Below are positions 1 to 6,207 of a stretch of DNA of 8,026 bases, piece by piece. The position numbers and the translations under genes are program-made. Source of the DNA: Sulfurimonas sp. (GTDB lineage Bacteria > Campylobacterota > Campylobacteria > Campylobacterales > Sulfurimonadaceae); contig JAMOMX010000366.1 in assembly GCA_027066935.1 (NCBI GenBank), positions 1 through 8,026 of the forward strand, read 5' to 3'. The notes beneath the pieces were generated by a model, which had not been told where the DNA came from, ran no database searches, and saw only the letters and a program-made list of their open reading frames with translations. Numbering within the stretch: the stretch's first letter is position 1; each line of letters opens with the position of its first letter.

Positions 1-401
1 AAAATAGCTAAAGAGATTGGGGCTTCAAGTTGTTTAATATTTTTAAAAACTTTATCTAAATCAGTAGCCCACTGCAAAGCTGAGGCTGAAAATATAAAAT
101 CATAATTATAAGTTTTAAGCGATTCAAACAATCTCTTATCATTAAAATCACCATATATACATTGAATTTTTTTTGATTTTGGATGAAGTTCAAGCATCCC
201 CTTGGCAAAATCAATACCTGTGAAATATTTGTATTTCCAATCTATATTTTTTACTAAACTTCCATCTCCACATCCTAAATCTAAAATATTTTTTGGTTTA
301 CGAGAGTTTTTCTTTAAAAGATGTTTTATAACTTTATTTTGAATAATATTATATGTTGCATAGGAATTTGCATACTTTGAAAACTCTGTACTTATTTTCA
401 T
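1..401 (-). CDS. bioC: BioC-like SAM-dependent methyltransferase, 5' part only (runs off window start)
   Basis: The first 133 codons, read from the ATG at 401-399, are present; the C-terminus lies outside the window. The N-terminus (FSKYANSYATYNIIQNKV, residues 7-24) fits the pattern at the start of BioC proteins. SAM motif I is ILDLGCGDGSL (39-49), the post-I acidic region is TGIDFAKGML (61-70), and FSASALQWATDLDKVF (104-119) resembles the BioC segment around ALQW. BioC methylates the free carboxyl of malonyl-ACP (or CoA) so that fatty-acid synthesis can build pimeloyl-ACP for biotin; it acts in the cytoplasm. The start codon overlaps the znuB stop in ATGA, so the gene is probably translationally coupled as the last visible gene of the znu operon. 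A generic class I methyltransferase of other function cannot be excluded, because the substrate-binding C-terminal half is missing. Confidence 0.7.
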   Translation of the reverse strand, partial: MKISTEFSKYANSYATYNIIQNKVIKHLLKKNSRKPKNILDLGCGDGSLVKNIDWKYKYFTGIDFAKGMLELHPKSKKIQCIYGDFNDKRLFESLKTYNYDFIFSASALQWATDLDKVFKNIKQLEAPISLAI

Positions 402-1207
402 CTTCTATTTACTGCTAAAGATAATATAAAAATACTTAAAACTGATAGAACAATAGTAGCACCTGATGGTAATGAAAGGTAATAAGAAAATATCATCCCA
501 CTCACTACACTTATTATTGCAAATAAAAGTGATAATAGTGATGTCCTAAAAAATCCTAATTTAAATTGTAATGCTGAAATAGTTGGGATAACCATCAAGG
601 CTCCTATAAGTAAACTTCCAACTACTCTGATAGATAAAGCTATTATAATAGCCACAACTGTTACTAATAAAAAATTTAGAAACCTTACTTTAATTCCGCT
701 AACTTGTGCAATCTCTTCATCATAGGCTATAAAATAAAGCTCTTTTGCGTAAAGTAAAAGCACTCCTAAAGCTAATGATCCAAAAATAAAAATAGTAATA
801 ACATCCTCTTTAGTAACTGAAAGTATCGAGCCAAAAAGATATGAAAAAAGTGAATTGTTAAAAGCTCCGCCTAGGGATACTATGATTACAGCAATAGCTA
901 ATGAGCCAGAGAGCATAATTGCTAAAATTGCATCTGAATACAAAGAAAAGTGTTCACGAAGATATTCTATTATCCAAGCAGAAATAATTGCTACTACTAC
1001 TGCCATCCATAAAGGGTTAAAGCCAGCGACTATACCAACCGCAACTCCAACTAAAGCAGAATGAGCTAATGTCTCACTAATCATAGAGTATCTTCGAAGT
1101 ACAACAAATGTTCCACTAACAGATGCTAAAACTGCAATGATTATCCCAGCTAAAAAAGCTCTTTGCATAAATTCATATTCAAAAATTTCTAACATATTAG
1201 TGTCCAT
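398..1207 (-). CDS. znuB: Zinc ABC transporter permease ZnuB (ABC-3 family)
   Basis: Integral inner-membrane subunit, 269 residues, with about eight hydrophobic segments (roughly 17-37, 51-75, 91-112, 135-153, 178-196, 199-214, 221-242, 248-265). This is the usual size and topology of ABC-3 metal permeases. Family hallmarks are SETLAHSALVGVA (44-56), the cytoplasmic coupling segment YDEEIAQVSGI (162-172, with conserved D, A and G) and GALMVIP (202-208). It should form a dimer that passes Zn2+ delivered by ZnuA, powered by ZnuC. Two starts are possible. Met1 (1207) overlaps the end of znuC by 11 bases. Met5 (1195-1193) lies one base past the znuC stop, has a GGA 7 bases upstream, and begins MLEIFEYEF in the usual family style. 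I favour Met5 but keep the longer frame here. The 3' end overlaps the BioC-like gene by 4 bases. Confidence 0.92.
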   Translation of the reverse strand: MDTNMLEIFEYEFMQRAFLAGIIIAVLASVSGTFVVLRRYSMISETLAHSALVGVAVGIVAGFNPLWMAVVVAIISAWIIEYLREHFSLYSDAILAIMLSGSLAIAVIIVSLGGAFNNSLFSYLFGSILSVTKEDVITIFIFGSLALGVLLLYAKELYFIAYDEEIAQVSGIKVRFLNFLLVTVVAIIIALSIRVVGSLLIGALMVIPTISALQFKLGFFRTSLLSLLFAIISVVSGMIFSYYLSLPSGATIVLSVLSIFILSLAVNRR

Positions 1208-1967
1208 GCTTGTGATTATGAATCAAATGTGCATCTATACCATAAAGCTCACTCATCTCTTGGCAACTTAAAGCTTGTTTTGGATTATTGCAAGTGGTAA
1301 GTTTTTGATTTACACTAAAAAGCCTTGCTATATCATCAGCTATAACACCAACATCGTGTGTTATGAAAACTATAGTTATCTTTTGCTCTTTGTTTAGCTT
1401 TTTTAATAAGGTGTAAAATCTATTTTGAGAGATTGCATCTACACCTGTATTTGGTTCATCTAAAATTAAAATTTCTGGTTTTGAAGCAAGTGCACGTGCA
1501 CACATCACCCTTTGCCTTTGTCCTCCTGAGAGTGTCCCTATCATTTTGTTTTTTAAATCAACTATATCCATTTTTTGCATTGCACTATGCACCGCTTTTT
1601 TATCTTCCTCTGTAGTCTTTGAGAAAAATCCTTTTTGAGAGATAAGTCCCATATTTACAATATCTAAAACAGTTGCTGGAAAATTTGCATCAACATGAGA
1701 TGCACGCTGGGGGACATAACCAATTTTATACCAATCTCTAAAATCTTTTATTTTTTTTCCAAAAATCCTAATCTCACCAAAAGTTGGCTGCTCAAGCCCT
1801 AAAAGCAAACGGATAAGTGTTGTTTTTCCACCACCGTTTGGTCCAATTATTGCGATATATTGTGCATTAAAAATTTCAAAAGAGATATTTGAGAGAATTT
1901 TTACATCTTTAATATTAAAACTAAGATTCTTTACATCAAAAATAGGAACTTTAAAATTCATCGGCAT
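1197..1967 (-). CDS. znuC: Zinc ABC transporter ATP-binding protein ZnuC
   Basis: Cytoplasmic ATPase of the zinc importer, 256 residues, with the full nucleotide-binding set in order: Walker A GPNGGGKTT (42-50), Q-loop YVPQRA (84-89), signature LSGGQRQRV (146-154), Walker B ILILDEP (166-172) and the switch histidine in ITHD (His204). The C-terminus is histidine-rich (HLIHNHKHGH, 247-256), a trait often seen in zinc-transporter ATPases and possibly a metal sensor or buffer; that role is inference. The ATG at 1967 directly follows the znuA TAG with no gap, and a GGA sits 10 bases upstream inside the end of znuA. An in-frame ATG two codons on (1961) is a less likely alternative. Metal specificity (Zn versus Mn or Fe) rests on the whole operon rather than on this subunit. 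Confidence 0.93.
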   Translation of the reverse strand: MPMNFKVPIFDVKNLSFNIKDVKILSNISFEIFNAQYIAIIGPNGGGKTTLIRLLLGLEQPTFGEIRIFGKKIKDFRDWYKIGYVPQRASHVDANFPATVLDIVNMGLISQKGFFSKTTEEDKKAVHSAMQKMDIVDLKNKMIGTLSGGQRQRVMCARALASKPEILILDEPNTGVDAISQNRFYTLLKKLNKEQKITIVFITHDVGVIADDIARLFSVNQKLTTCNNPKQALSCQEMSELYGIDAHLIHNHKHGH

Positions 1968-2891
1968 CTATTGGCATTCCAAAGCTTTTGCAATTTTTTG
2001 TATATTTGTATCCATTATATCTATATAGCTTTTACCAATCTCTTTTTTAGTTATATTTCCAAGAGGTTGCAATACATCTACCTTAACGTTCATATCTTTA
2101 GCAATCGATTTTATTATTTTATCACTTACAAAACTTTCAAAAAATATAGTTGTTATGTTATGCTCTTTTATAATTTTATGAATATTTTTTATATTTTTTG
2201 GCGATGGCATCATTTGTGGAGATAAACCACTTAGTGACTCTACCTTAAAGTCATAACTATTGCTTAGGTATGAAAAAGCGTTGTGATTAACTACTATTAG
2301 ATCTTTTTTACATGAATTAAGTTGTTGTTTATATTTTTCATCAAGATTACTTAAGATTTGAGAGTATTTATCTGCATTTTTTTGAAATAGTTCTTTATTT
2401 TTTGGTAATATTTTTGTAAATTCATCTCTTAGCACCTCAGTAATCTTAATCATGTTTTTTAAATCTAACCAATAATGTGGATCTGTGGAGTGTTCACTGT
2501 GATTATGACCTTCATGATTTTCATATCCACAACCTCCATTTTCTAATGATATTAATTTTACATGTTTTGACATGTCAATACTGTTTTTTACAGGAATTCT
2601 AGCTATCCATGGTTCTAGTGAAGCTCCACTAAAAATAAAAAGTGAACTATCTTCAATTTTTGACATAATTTTTGGTGTTAATTCAAAACTATGGGCATCT
2701 GCGCCAAATGGTAAAACCATTGAAAGATTTAAACTATCTCCTGCTATATGTTTTGCTGAATCATAAAGCGCAAATGTACTTAAAATAACACTAGGTTTAG
2801 TTTTTTCTTTTTTAGCATCCTCTTTTGAAACTACTATTTGCAGTAAAAATATTACTATTATTGTTATAAATATTGTATTTTTCAAGTTCAT
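1968..2891 (-). CDS. znuA: Periplasmic zinc-binding protein ZnuA (cluster A-I substrate-binding protein)
   Basis: Captures Zn2+ in the periplasm and hands it to ZnuB. The 307-residue protein starts with a hydrophobic export signal (residues 6-22, likely cleaved near VVS-KE). The three expected metal histidines are visible: His67 in GADAHSFE, His139 in DPHYWLD and His203 in VNHNAF. FFESF (250-254) is the conserved strand with a Glu. A short His-rich loop, HEGHNHSEH (126-134), precedes DPH, as in zinc-specific rather than manganese-specific members. Oddly, the place where E. coli ZnuA has its fourth-ligand Asp (DPLG) reads QPLG here (Gln275). First gene of the operon, with GGA 7 bases before the ATG and its own promoter. 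A lack of nearby Mn or Fe genes and the His-rich loops favour zinc. Confidence 0.9.
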   Translation of the reverse strand: MNLKNTIFITIIVIFLLQIVVSKEDAKKEKTKPSVILSTFALYDSAKHIAGDSLNLSMVLPFGADAHSFELTPKIMSKIEDSSLFIFSGASLEPWIARIPVKNSIDMSKHVKLISLENGGCGYENHEGHNHSEHSTDPHYWLDLKNMIKITEVLRDEFTKILPKNKELFQKNADKYSQILSNLDEKYKQQLNSCKKDLIVVNHNAFSYLSNSYDFKVESLSGLSPQMMPSPKNIKNIHKIIKEHNITTIFFESFVSDKIIKSIAKDMNVKVDVLQPLGNITKKEIGKSYIDIMDTNIQKIAKALECQ

Positions 2892-2914
2892 CTAATTATC
2901 CAAAAATTTTTCAA

Positions 2915-2943
2915 ATTATAGCGTATTTTGTAATATAAAATAA
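2915..2943 (-). promoter_or_regulatory. Predicted sigma-70 promoter of the znuACB operon
   Basis: On the minus strand a perfect TATAAT (2920-2915), preceded by GC, lies about 24 bases before the znuA start. The -35 region at 17-base spacing is only TTATTT, but the upstream DNA is T/A-rich as is usual for Campylobacterota promoters, where the -35 box is poorly conserved. The 19-bp inverted repeat at 2924-2942 covers its spacer and -35 region, which would suit repression. Confidence 0.6.
2924..2942. promoter_or_regulatory. 19-bp inverted repeat, candidate operator (Zur/Fur family?)
   Basis: TATTTTGTAATATAAAATA is symmetric about base 2933. Eight of the nine base pairs between the arms match; only G2930/T2936 fails. 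It sits between the -10 boxes of the divergent znuA and secG promoters and covers both -35 regions. Nineteen bases is the length of a typical Fur-family box, and znu operons are classically repressed by Zur when zinc is plentiful, so a Zur operator is a reasonable inference. The repeat is almost pure A/T, so chance symmetry is a real alternative, and no zur gene is visible in the window. Confidence 0.4.
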
Positions 2944-2955
2944 TTTGGGTATAAT
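2928..2955 (+). promoter_or_regulatory. Predicted sigma-70 promoter of secG-frr-pyrE
   Basis: A perfect TATAAT (2950-2955) preceded by TTTGGG matches the strong -10 style of Campylobacterota. A partial -35, TTGTAA (2928-2933, 4 of 6 matches to TTGACA), lies 16 bases upstream and overlaps the 19-bp inverted repeat. The transcript would start near 2962, giving a leader of about 35 bases before the secG ATG. Confidence 0.65.
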
Positions 2956-2956
2956 T

Positions 2957-2974
2957 CGCCACTTTAATATGGCG
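2957..2974 (+). other. Small hairpin at the predicted 5' end of the secG transcript
   Basis: CGCCA (2957-2961) pairs with TGGCG (2970-2974) across an 8-base A/T loop. The stem and the following GCGAGCC form a G/C-rich island in otherwise A/T-rich DNA. The predicted transcription start falls at the 5' arm or loop, so the structure may act at the DNA level or only partly in the RNA. Function unknown; it lies before the ribosome-binding AGGA (2985-2988). Confidence 0.3.
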
Positions 2975-2996
2975 CGAGCCAAACAGGAATATATAA

Positions 2997-3317
2997 ATGA
3001 CAACTGGTTTATTAGTTATTGTTCAAATAGTTTTAATGATAATTTTAGTTATCGCTGTTCTATTGCAAAAAAGCTCAAGTATAGGTCTTGGCGCATATAG
3101 CGGCTCTAATGAGTCTGTATTTGGAGCTAAAGGACCTAACAGTTTTTTAGCAAAAGTAACTTTTACAATCGGTTTTTTATTTGTTGTAAATACAGTTACT
3201 CTAGGTTATATGTATTCACAAGCAGCTCAAGCATCAGTAGTTGATGATATGATTGAAAATGTAAATGTAATAGCTCCAAGTGCTCCGATAACCATAGAAA
3301 CAAACACTACGAAATAG
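2997..3317 (+). CDS. secG: Preprotein translocase subunit SecG
   Basis: Small membrane partner of SecY and SecE that aids protein export across the inner membrane. The 106-residue protein has the SecG layout: a first membrane helix (about 3-23), the conserved loop beginning LLQKSSSIGLGAYSG (22-36) with the SVFGAKGPNSFLAKVT segment (40-55), and a second helix (about 54-73). A short tail rich in Asn, Thr and acidic residues follows, somewhat beyond the minimal two-helix core, as is common in this phylum. AGGA (2985-2988) lies 8 bases before the ATG. It leads the secG-frr-pyrE cluster, an order also known in Campylobacter and Helicobacter. The TAG stop is part of the TAGGA that serves as ribosome-binding site for frr. 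Confidence 0.93.
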   Translation: MTTGLLVIVQIVLMIILVIAVLLQKSSSIGLGAYSGSNESVFGAKGPNSFLAKVTFTIGFLFVVNTVTLGYMYSQAAQASVVDDMIENVNVIAPSAPITIETNTTK

Positions 3318-3326
3318 GAAAGTTCA

Positions 3327-3884
3327 ATGTTAAATGAAATTTATGACGAATGTGAAACAAAAATGAGTTCGAGTATTGAGCATATGCAAAGAGAGTTTAA
3401 AACTCTTCGCACTGGTAAGGTAACTACTGCTGTTTTAGATAATGTAAAAATTGATTATTATGGAACTCCTACACCCCTTGATCAAGTTGGGTCTGTTTTA
3501 GCTACTGATGCTACTACGATTGTGGTTAATCCTTGGGAAAAAAATCTTTTAGGAGATATTGAGAGTGCTATTAGCGCTGCAAATATTGGTGTTCATCCAA
3601 ATAATGATGGTGATCAAATTAAACTATTTTTTCCACCTATGACAGTTGAGCAAAGACAAGATGCTGTTAAAAAGATGAAAGGGATGGGTGAAGATGCTAA
3701 AGTTTCGGTAAGAAACGATAGAAAGCACTCAAACGATAAAATTAAAAAACTTGAAAAAGATAAAGAGGTTACAACTGATGAATCTAAATCTGCTCAAGAA
3801 CATATTCAAAAAACTACCGATAAATTTACAACTCAAATTGATTCTATCTTAAAAAATAAAGAGTCAGAAATACTTAAAGTATAA
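3327..3884 (+). CDS. frr: Ribosome recycling factor
   Basis: Cytoplasmic factor that, with EF-G, splits the post-termination ribosome so it can be reused. At 185 residues it has the normal full length. Family features include FKTLRTGKVTTAVLDNVKI (24-42), YYGTPTPLDQVGSV (44-57) and the NPWEKN stretch of the smaller domain (68-73). SVRNDRKHSNDKIKK (127-141) carries the conserved arginines 129 and 132, and a charged helical C-terminus completes the three-helix bundle. The AGGA at 3316-3319 overlaps the secG stop and lies 7 bases before the ATG, indicating coupled translation. The frame ends 2 bases before pyrE. Confidence 0.97.
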   Translation: MLNEIYDECETKMSSSIEHMQREFKTLRTGKVTTAVLDNVKIDYYGTPTPLDQVGSVLATDATTIVVNPWEKNLLGDIESAISAANIGVHPNNDGDQIKLFFPPMTVEQRQDAVKKMKGMGEDAKVSVRNDRKHSNDKIKKLEKDKEVTTDESKSAQEHIQKTTDKFTTQIDSILKNKESEILKV

Positions 3885-3886
3885 AA

Positions 3887-4495
3887 ATGGATGTAAAACA
3901 AATTTACATAGATGCAGATGCTCTTTTAGAGGGGCATTTTAAGCTTAGTAGTGGTAATCATTCACAATTTTACCTACAATCTGCAAAAGTACTGGAAAAC
4001 CCAAAAACTGCCAAAATTTTAGCTCAAGCACTTGCAAGTGAAATAAAAGCTAGTGGTTTAGAGATAGATACAGTTTGTGCACCTGCTCTTGGTGGGTTAA
4101 TAGCTGGATTTGCATTAGCTAGCGCACTTGATGTTCGCTCTATTTTTGCTGAGAGAGTTAACGGAGAGATGAGTATTCGTCGTGGTTTTGAAGTAACAAA
4201 AGGTGAGAGAGTTTTAATATGTGAAGATATCATAACAACTGGTGGTTCTGCAATGGAAGCAGCAAGAGTTATTGAATCTCTTGGTGGTAAAATTGTTGGT
4301 ATTGCAGCATTAGCTAATCGTGGTTTTTGTAAGCGTGAAAATAGCAATATTGAAACTAAACCAAACTGTAAGTTACCTCAAGATATCCCATTTTTTGCAC
4401 TTGAAGATTTTACATTTGATATATACACCCCTGATAGCTGTCCCCTTTGTAAAGATGGAAGTCAAGCAATAAAACCAGGAAGTCGCGGAAATTAA
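3887..4495 (+). CDS. pyrE: Orotate phosphoribosyltransferase
   Basis: Converts orotate plus PRPP to orotidine 5'-phosphate, the fifth step of UMP synthesis, in the cytoplasm. The 202-residue protein has the orotate/PRPP loop HFKLSSGNHSQFYLQ (17-31), the PRPP-binding motif VLICEDIITTGGSA (109-122) with adjacent acidic residues, and a preceding RRGFEV segment. The C-terminus TPDSCPLCKDGSQAIKPGSR (181-200) with a CxxC pair (Cys185, Cys188) is typical of the OPRT branch found in Thermus and Campylobacterota rather than the E. coli type. The start is two bases after frr and lacks a clear Shine-Dalgarno, so expression probably relies on coupling from frr. The stop overlaps the opposing antiporter gene in TTAA. 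Confidence 0.95.
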   Translation: MDVKQIYIDADALLEGHFKLSSGNHSQFYLQSAKVLENPKTAKILAQALASEIKASGLEIDTVCAPALGGLIAGFALASALDVRSIFAERVNGEMSIRRGFEVTKGERVLICEDIITTGGSAMEAARVIESLGGKIVGIAALANRGFCKRENSNIETKPNCKLPQDIPFFALEDFTFDIYTPDSCPLCKDGSQAIKPGSRGN

Positions 4496-6111
4496 TACTT
4501 TAATTGGCAGCTAACCATACTCTCAACTAACACTCTTCCTACTTCTAGTTTTCCATCAACCACAACTGTAATATCTAAATCTTCAAGAGCTTCTTTTTCT
4601 TCAAGGGACACAACTTTTACAATAAGGTTAATATTTTTTGTATATTTTAAAACTGCTTCACAAATAGCTCGTTTTTTATTTATATTATCAAGGGTGACTA
4701 TTATAGCAGCAGCATCTTCTGCATTTAAGGCTTCTAAAATTGGAAGCTTCGACATATCTCCTAAATATGCCTCTTTATCCTCATCCATAGCCTCTTTTAC
4801 ATGTTTAGGTGAGTTATCAATAACTAAATACGATGCATCAATTTTATCAAGGTTTTTAGCTACAAATTTACCAACTATACTATAACCACAAACTATTACA
4901 TGATTTTTTCTCCCCTTTACCGATGCGGTATCTATATATATAGTGTCATCTTTGGTAAAAGAATCAACAAAAGTACTTATTTTTGATATAAAAAATGGCG
5001 TTACTAACATTGAAAAAATCACTATTAAAATTAATAATGATTCCAAATCTTTGTCTAAAAGTCCACCAGAGCTTGCAACTGCAAAAATTACAAATGAAAA
5101 CTCTCCAACTTGAGATAGAGCAAGTGCTGTTTTTAGTGATGTTGAGTGTGGTGATGTAAACTTTACAACCATATATGTTATTAATGTTTTTAATGCAAGG
5201 ACAAGGGCGAAAATAGCGATGATAAGAAGCATATTATTTACAAAATAGATAACATCAATTTTCATACCAACTACAATAAAAAATGTCCCCAATAATATGT
5301 TTTTAAATGGAGCTATATCGTACTCTACTTTATGATGATATTTTGTCTCAGCTATAATCATACCAATAACAAATGCTCCAAGCGAATATGTAAACCCAAA
5401 GTATGAAGCAAGGACAGAAGCCCCAATAACAATAAACAATACAGAACCCATAAAAAATTCATCAACATCTGAAGCAGCTGAGAAATGAAGTAGCCAAGAC
5501 ACAACTCTTCTACCTACTACAAATAACAATCCTACAACTATAAAAGCACTTAATGCTGTACTTTGTATAATGCTCCAAACTGATTCATCGCCATCACTAA
5601 TTAAAAAACCTATCAAAATCAAAATAGGGATAACAGCAATATCTTGAAATATTAATATCCCCGTGGAGCGTTGTCCATAAGGTGAATAAATCTCTTTTGA
5701 GGATTTTAAATAACTAAGCACTACAGCTGTTGAAGAAAGAGCAAATGCAGTTGAGATGATAAGTGAACTTATAAAATCTAATCCAAATCCATAATGACAA
5801 ATTAATATAAATATTATGGCAGTAAGTGTTGCTTGCATAAAACCGTTACCAAAAATTTCTGCTTTCATATTATTCATTCTACCAAGCGATATCTCTAGTC
5901 CAATTGTAAACATTAAAAAAACTATTCCAAATTCGGCAATATGCTCTAATGTAACTCTATTGTCTACATCTCTTAAATCAAATGCATAAACTAAAATTAC
6001 CCCTGTGAGAATATAACCAATAATCTGTGATACACCTACGCGCTTTAAAAAAATGTTAAGTAGTGTTGATATTCCTAACGCTATTACTATCACAAATAGT
6101 GCTTCATCCAT
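4492..6111 (-). CDS. Kef-type monovalent cation/H+ antiporter (CPA2) with C-terminal RCK/TrkA-N domain
   Basis: Inner-membrane transporter, 539 residues. Residues 1-380 form about 12 hydrophobic segments of the Na+/H+ exchanger fold, with FGIVFLMFTIGLEIS (61-75), the ion-path motif FQDIAVIP (155-162, Gln156-Asp157) and LSQVGEFSFVIFA (332-344). Residues 402-539 form a soluble nucleotide-binding regulatory domain: HVIVCGYSIVGKFVA (404-418) begins a Rossmann fold, with acidic Asp432 ending the second strand. The glycine motif reads GxSxxG, with Ser411 in place of the middle glycine. By family it would exchange K+ (or Na+) for protons in pH or osmotic control; the cation is not readable from the sequence. 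A KefB/KefC-like symbol is common in annotations, but glutathione gating is not supported. TAGGA lies 6 bases before the ATG. It ends in a 4-base overlap with pyrE. Confidence 0.9.
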   Translation of the reverse strand: MDEALFVIVIALGISTLLNIFLKRVGVSQIIGYILTGVILVYAFDLRDVDNRVTLEHIAEFGIVFLMFTIGLEISLGRMNNMKAEIFGNGFMQATLTAIIFILICHYGFGLDFISSLIISTAFALSSTAVVLSYLKSSKEIYSPYGQRSTGILIFQDIAVIPILILIGFLISDGDESVWSIIQSTALSAFIVVGLLFVVGRRVVSWLLHFSAASDVDEFFMGSVLFIVIGASVLASYFGFTYSLGAFVIGMIIAETKYHHKVEYDIAPFKNILLGTFFIVVGMKIDVIYFVNNMLLIIAIFALVLALKTLITYMVVKFTSPHSTSLKTALALSQVGEFSFVIFAVASSGGLLDKDLESLLILIVIFSMLVTPFFISKISTFVDSFTKDDTIYIDTASVKGRKNHVIVCGYSIVGKFVAKNLDKIDASYLVIDNSPKHVKEAMDEDKEAYLGDMSKLPILEALNAEDAAAIIVTLDNINKKRAICEAVLKYTKNINLIVKVVSLEEKEALEDLDITVVVDGKLEVGRVLVESMVSCQLKY

Positions 6112-6139
6112 TTTATTTCCTAAAATATTTATTTAAGAA

Positions 6140-6168
6140 ATTATAGCTGAATATTTTAAGTGCATTTA
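6140..6168 (-). promoter_or_regulatory. Predicted promoter of the Kef-type antiporter gene
   Basis: Minus-strand TATAAT (6145-6140), preceded by AGC as at the znuA promoter (GC before the box there), lies about 28 bases before the antiporter ATG. The -35 position holds only TAAATG, so the call rests on the -10 box, the spacing and the divergent layout. Confidence 0.5.
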
Positions 6169-6177
6169 TTATATAAT
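6149..6177 (+). promoter_or_regulatory. Predicted promoter of pyrG
   Basis: TATAAT (6172-6177) within the palindrome ATTATATAAT (6168-6177) lies 30 bases before the pyrG ATG, with a T-rich upstream stretch and no recognisable -35. The predicted start near 6184 gives a leader of about 24 bases with a good ribosome-binding GGAG (6197-6200). The short leader leaves no room for an attenuator, and I see no G or C run at the start of the kind used for reiterative-transcription control of pyrG in Gram-positives. Confidence 0.55.
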
Positions 6178-6207
6178 CGCGTAATTTATTATTTATGGAG
6201 ATTTTAG

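Noticed and set aside
1971..2225. Plus-strand open frame opposite znuA (and similar ones at 855-1064, 1433-1615, 2572-2766, 4694-4885 and, on the minus strand, 6204-6422)
   Set aside because: All lie on the opposite strand to confident genes, and their Phe/Tyr/Cys-rich or Ser-rich composition is what antisense reading of A/T-rich genes gives.
2969..2999. Upstream ATG (2969) before secG as a longer gene or leader peptide
   Set aside because: It is out of frame with secG, runs into the secG frame without a sensible protein, and lacks a ribosome-binding site; the AGGA at 2985 clearly serves the ATG at 2997.
4024..4347. 107-codon minus-strand open frame inside pyrE
   Set aside because: Antisense shadow of a well-supported pyrE, with low-complexity Ala/Ser/Pro composition and no recognisable motif.
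4490..4505. AATTAA/TTAATT hairpin at the pyrE/antiporter junction as a bidirectional terminator
   Set aside because: The stem is only 6 bp, all A/T, with no proper U-run on either side; too weak to call.
4931..4942. TATATATA-like simple repeat
   Set aside because: It lies in the coding sequence of the antiporter linker (TIYIDT) and is explained by codon choice.
6168..6177. Palindrome ATTATATAAT upstream of pyrG as an operator
   Set aside because: The symmetry is a by-product of a TATAAT box in A/T-rich DNA; only 10 bases and no extended arms.
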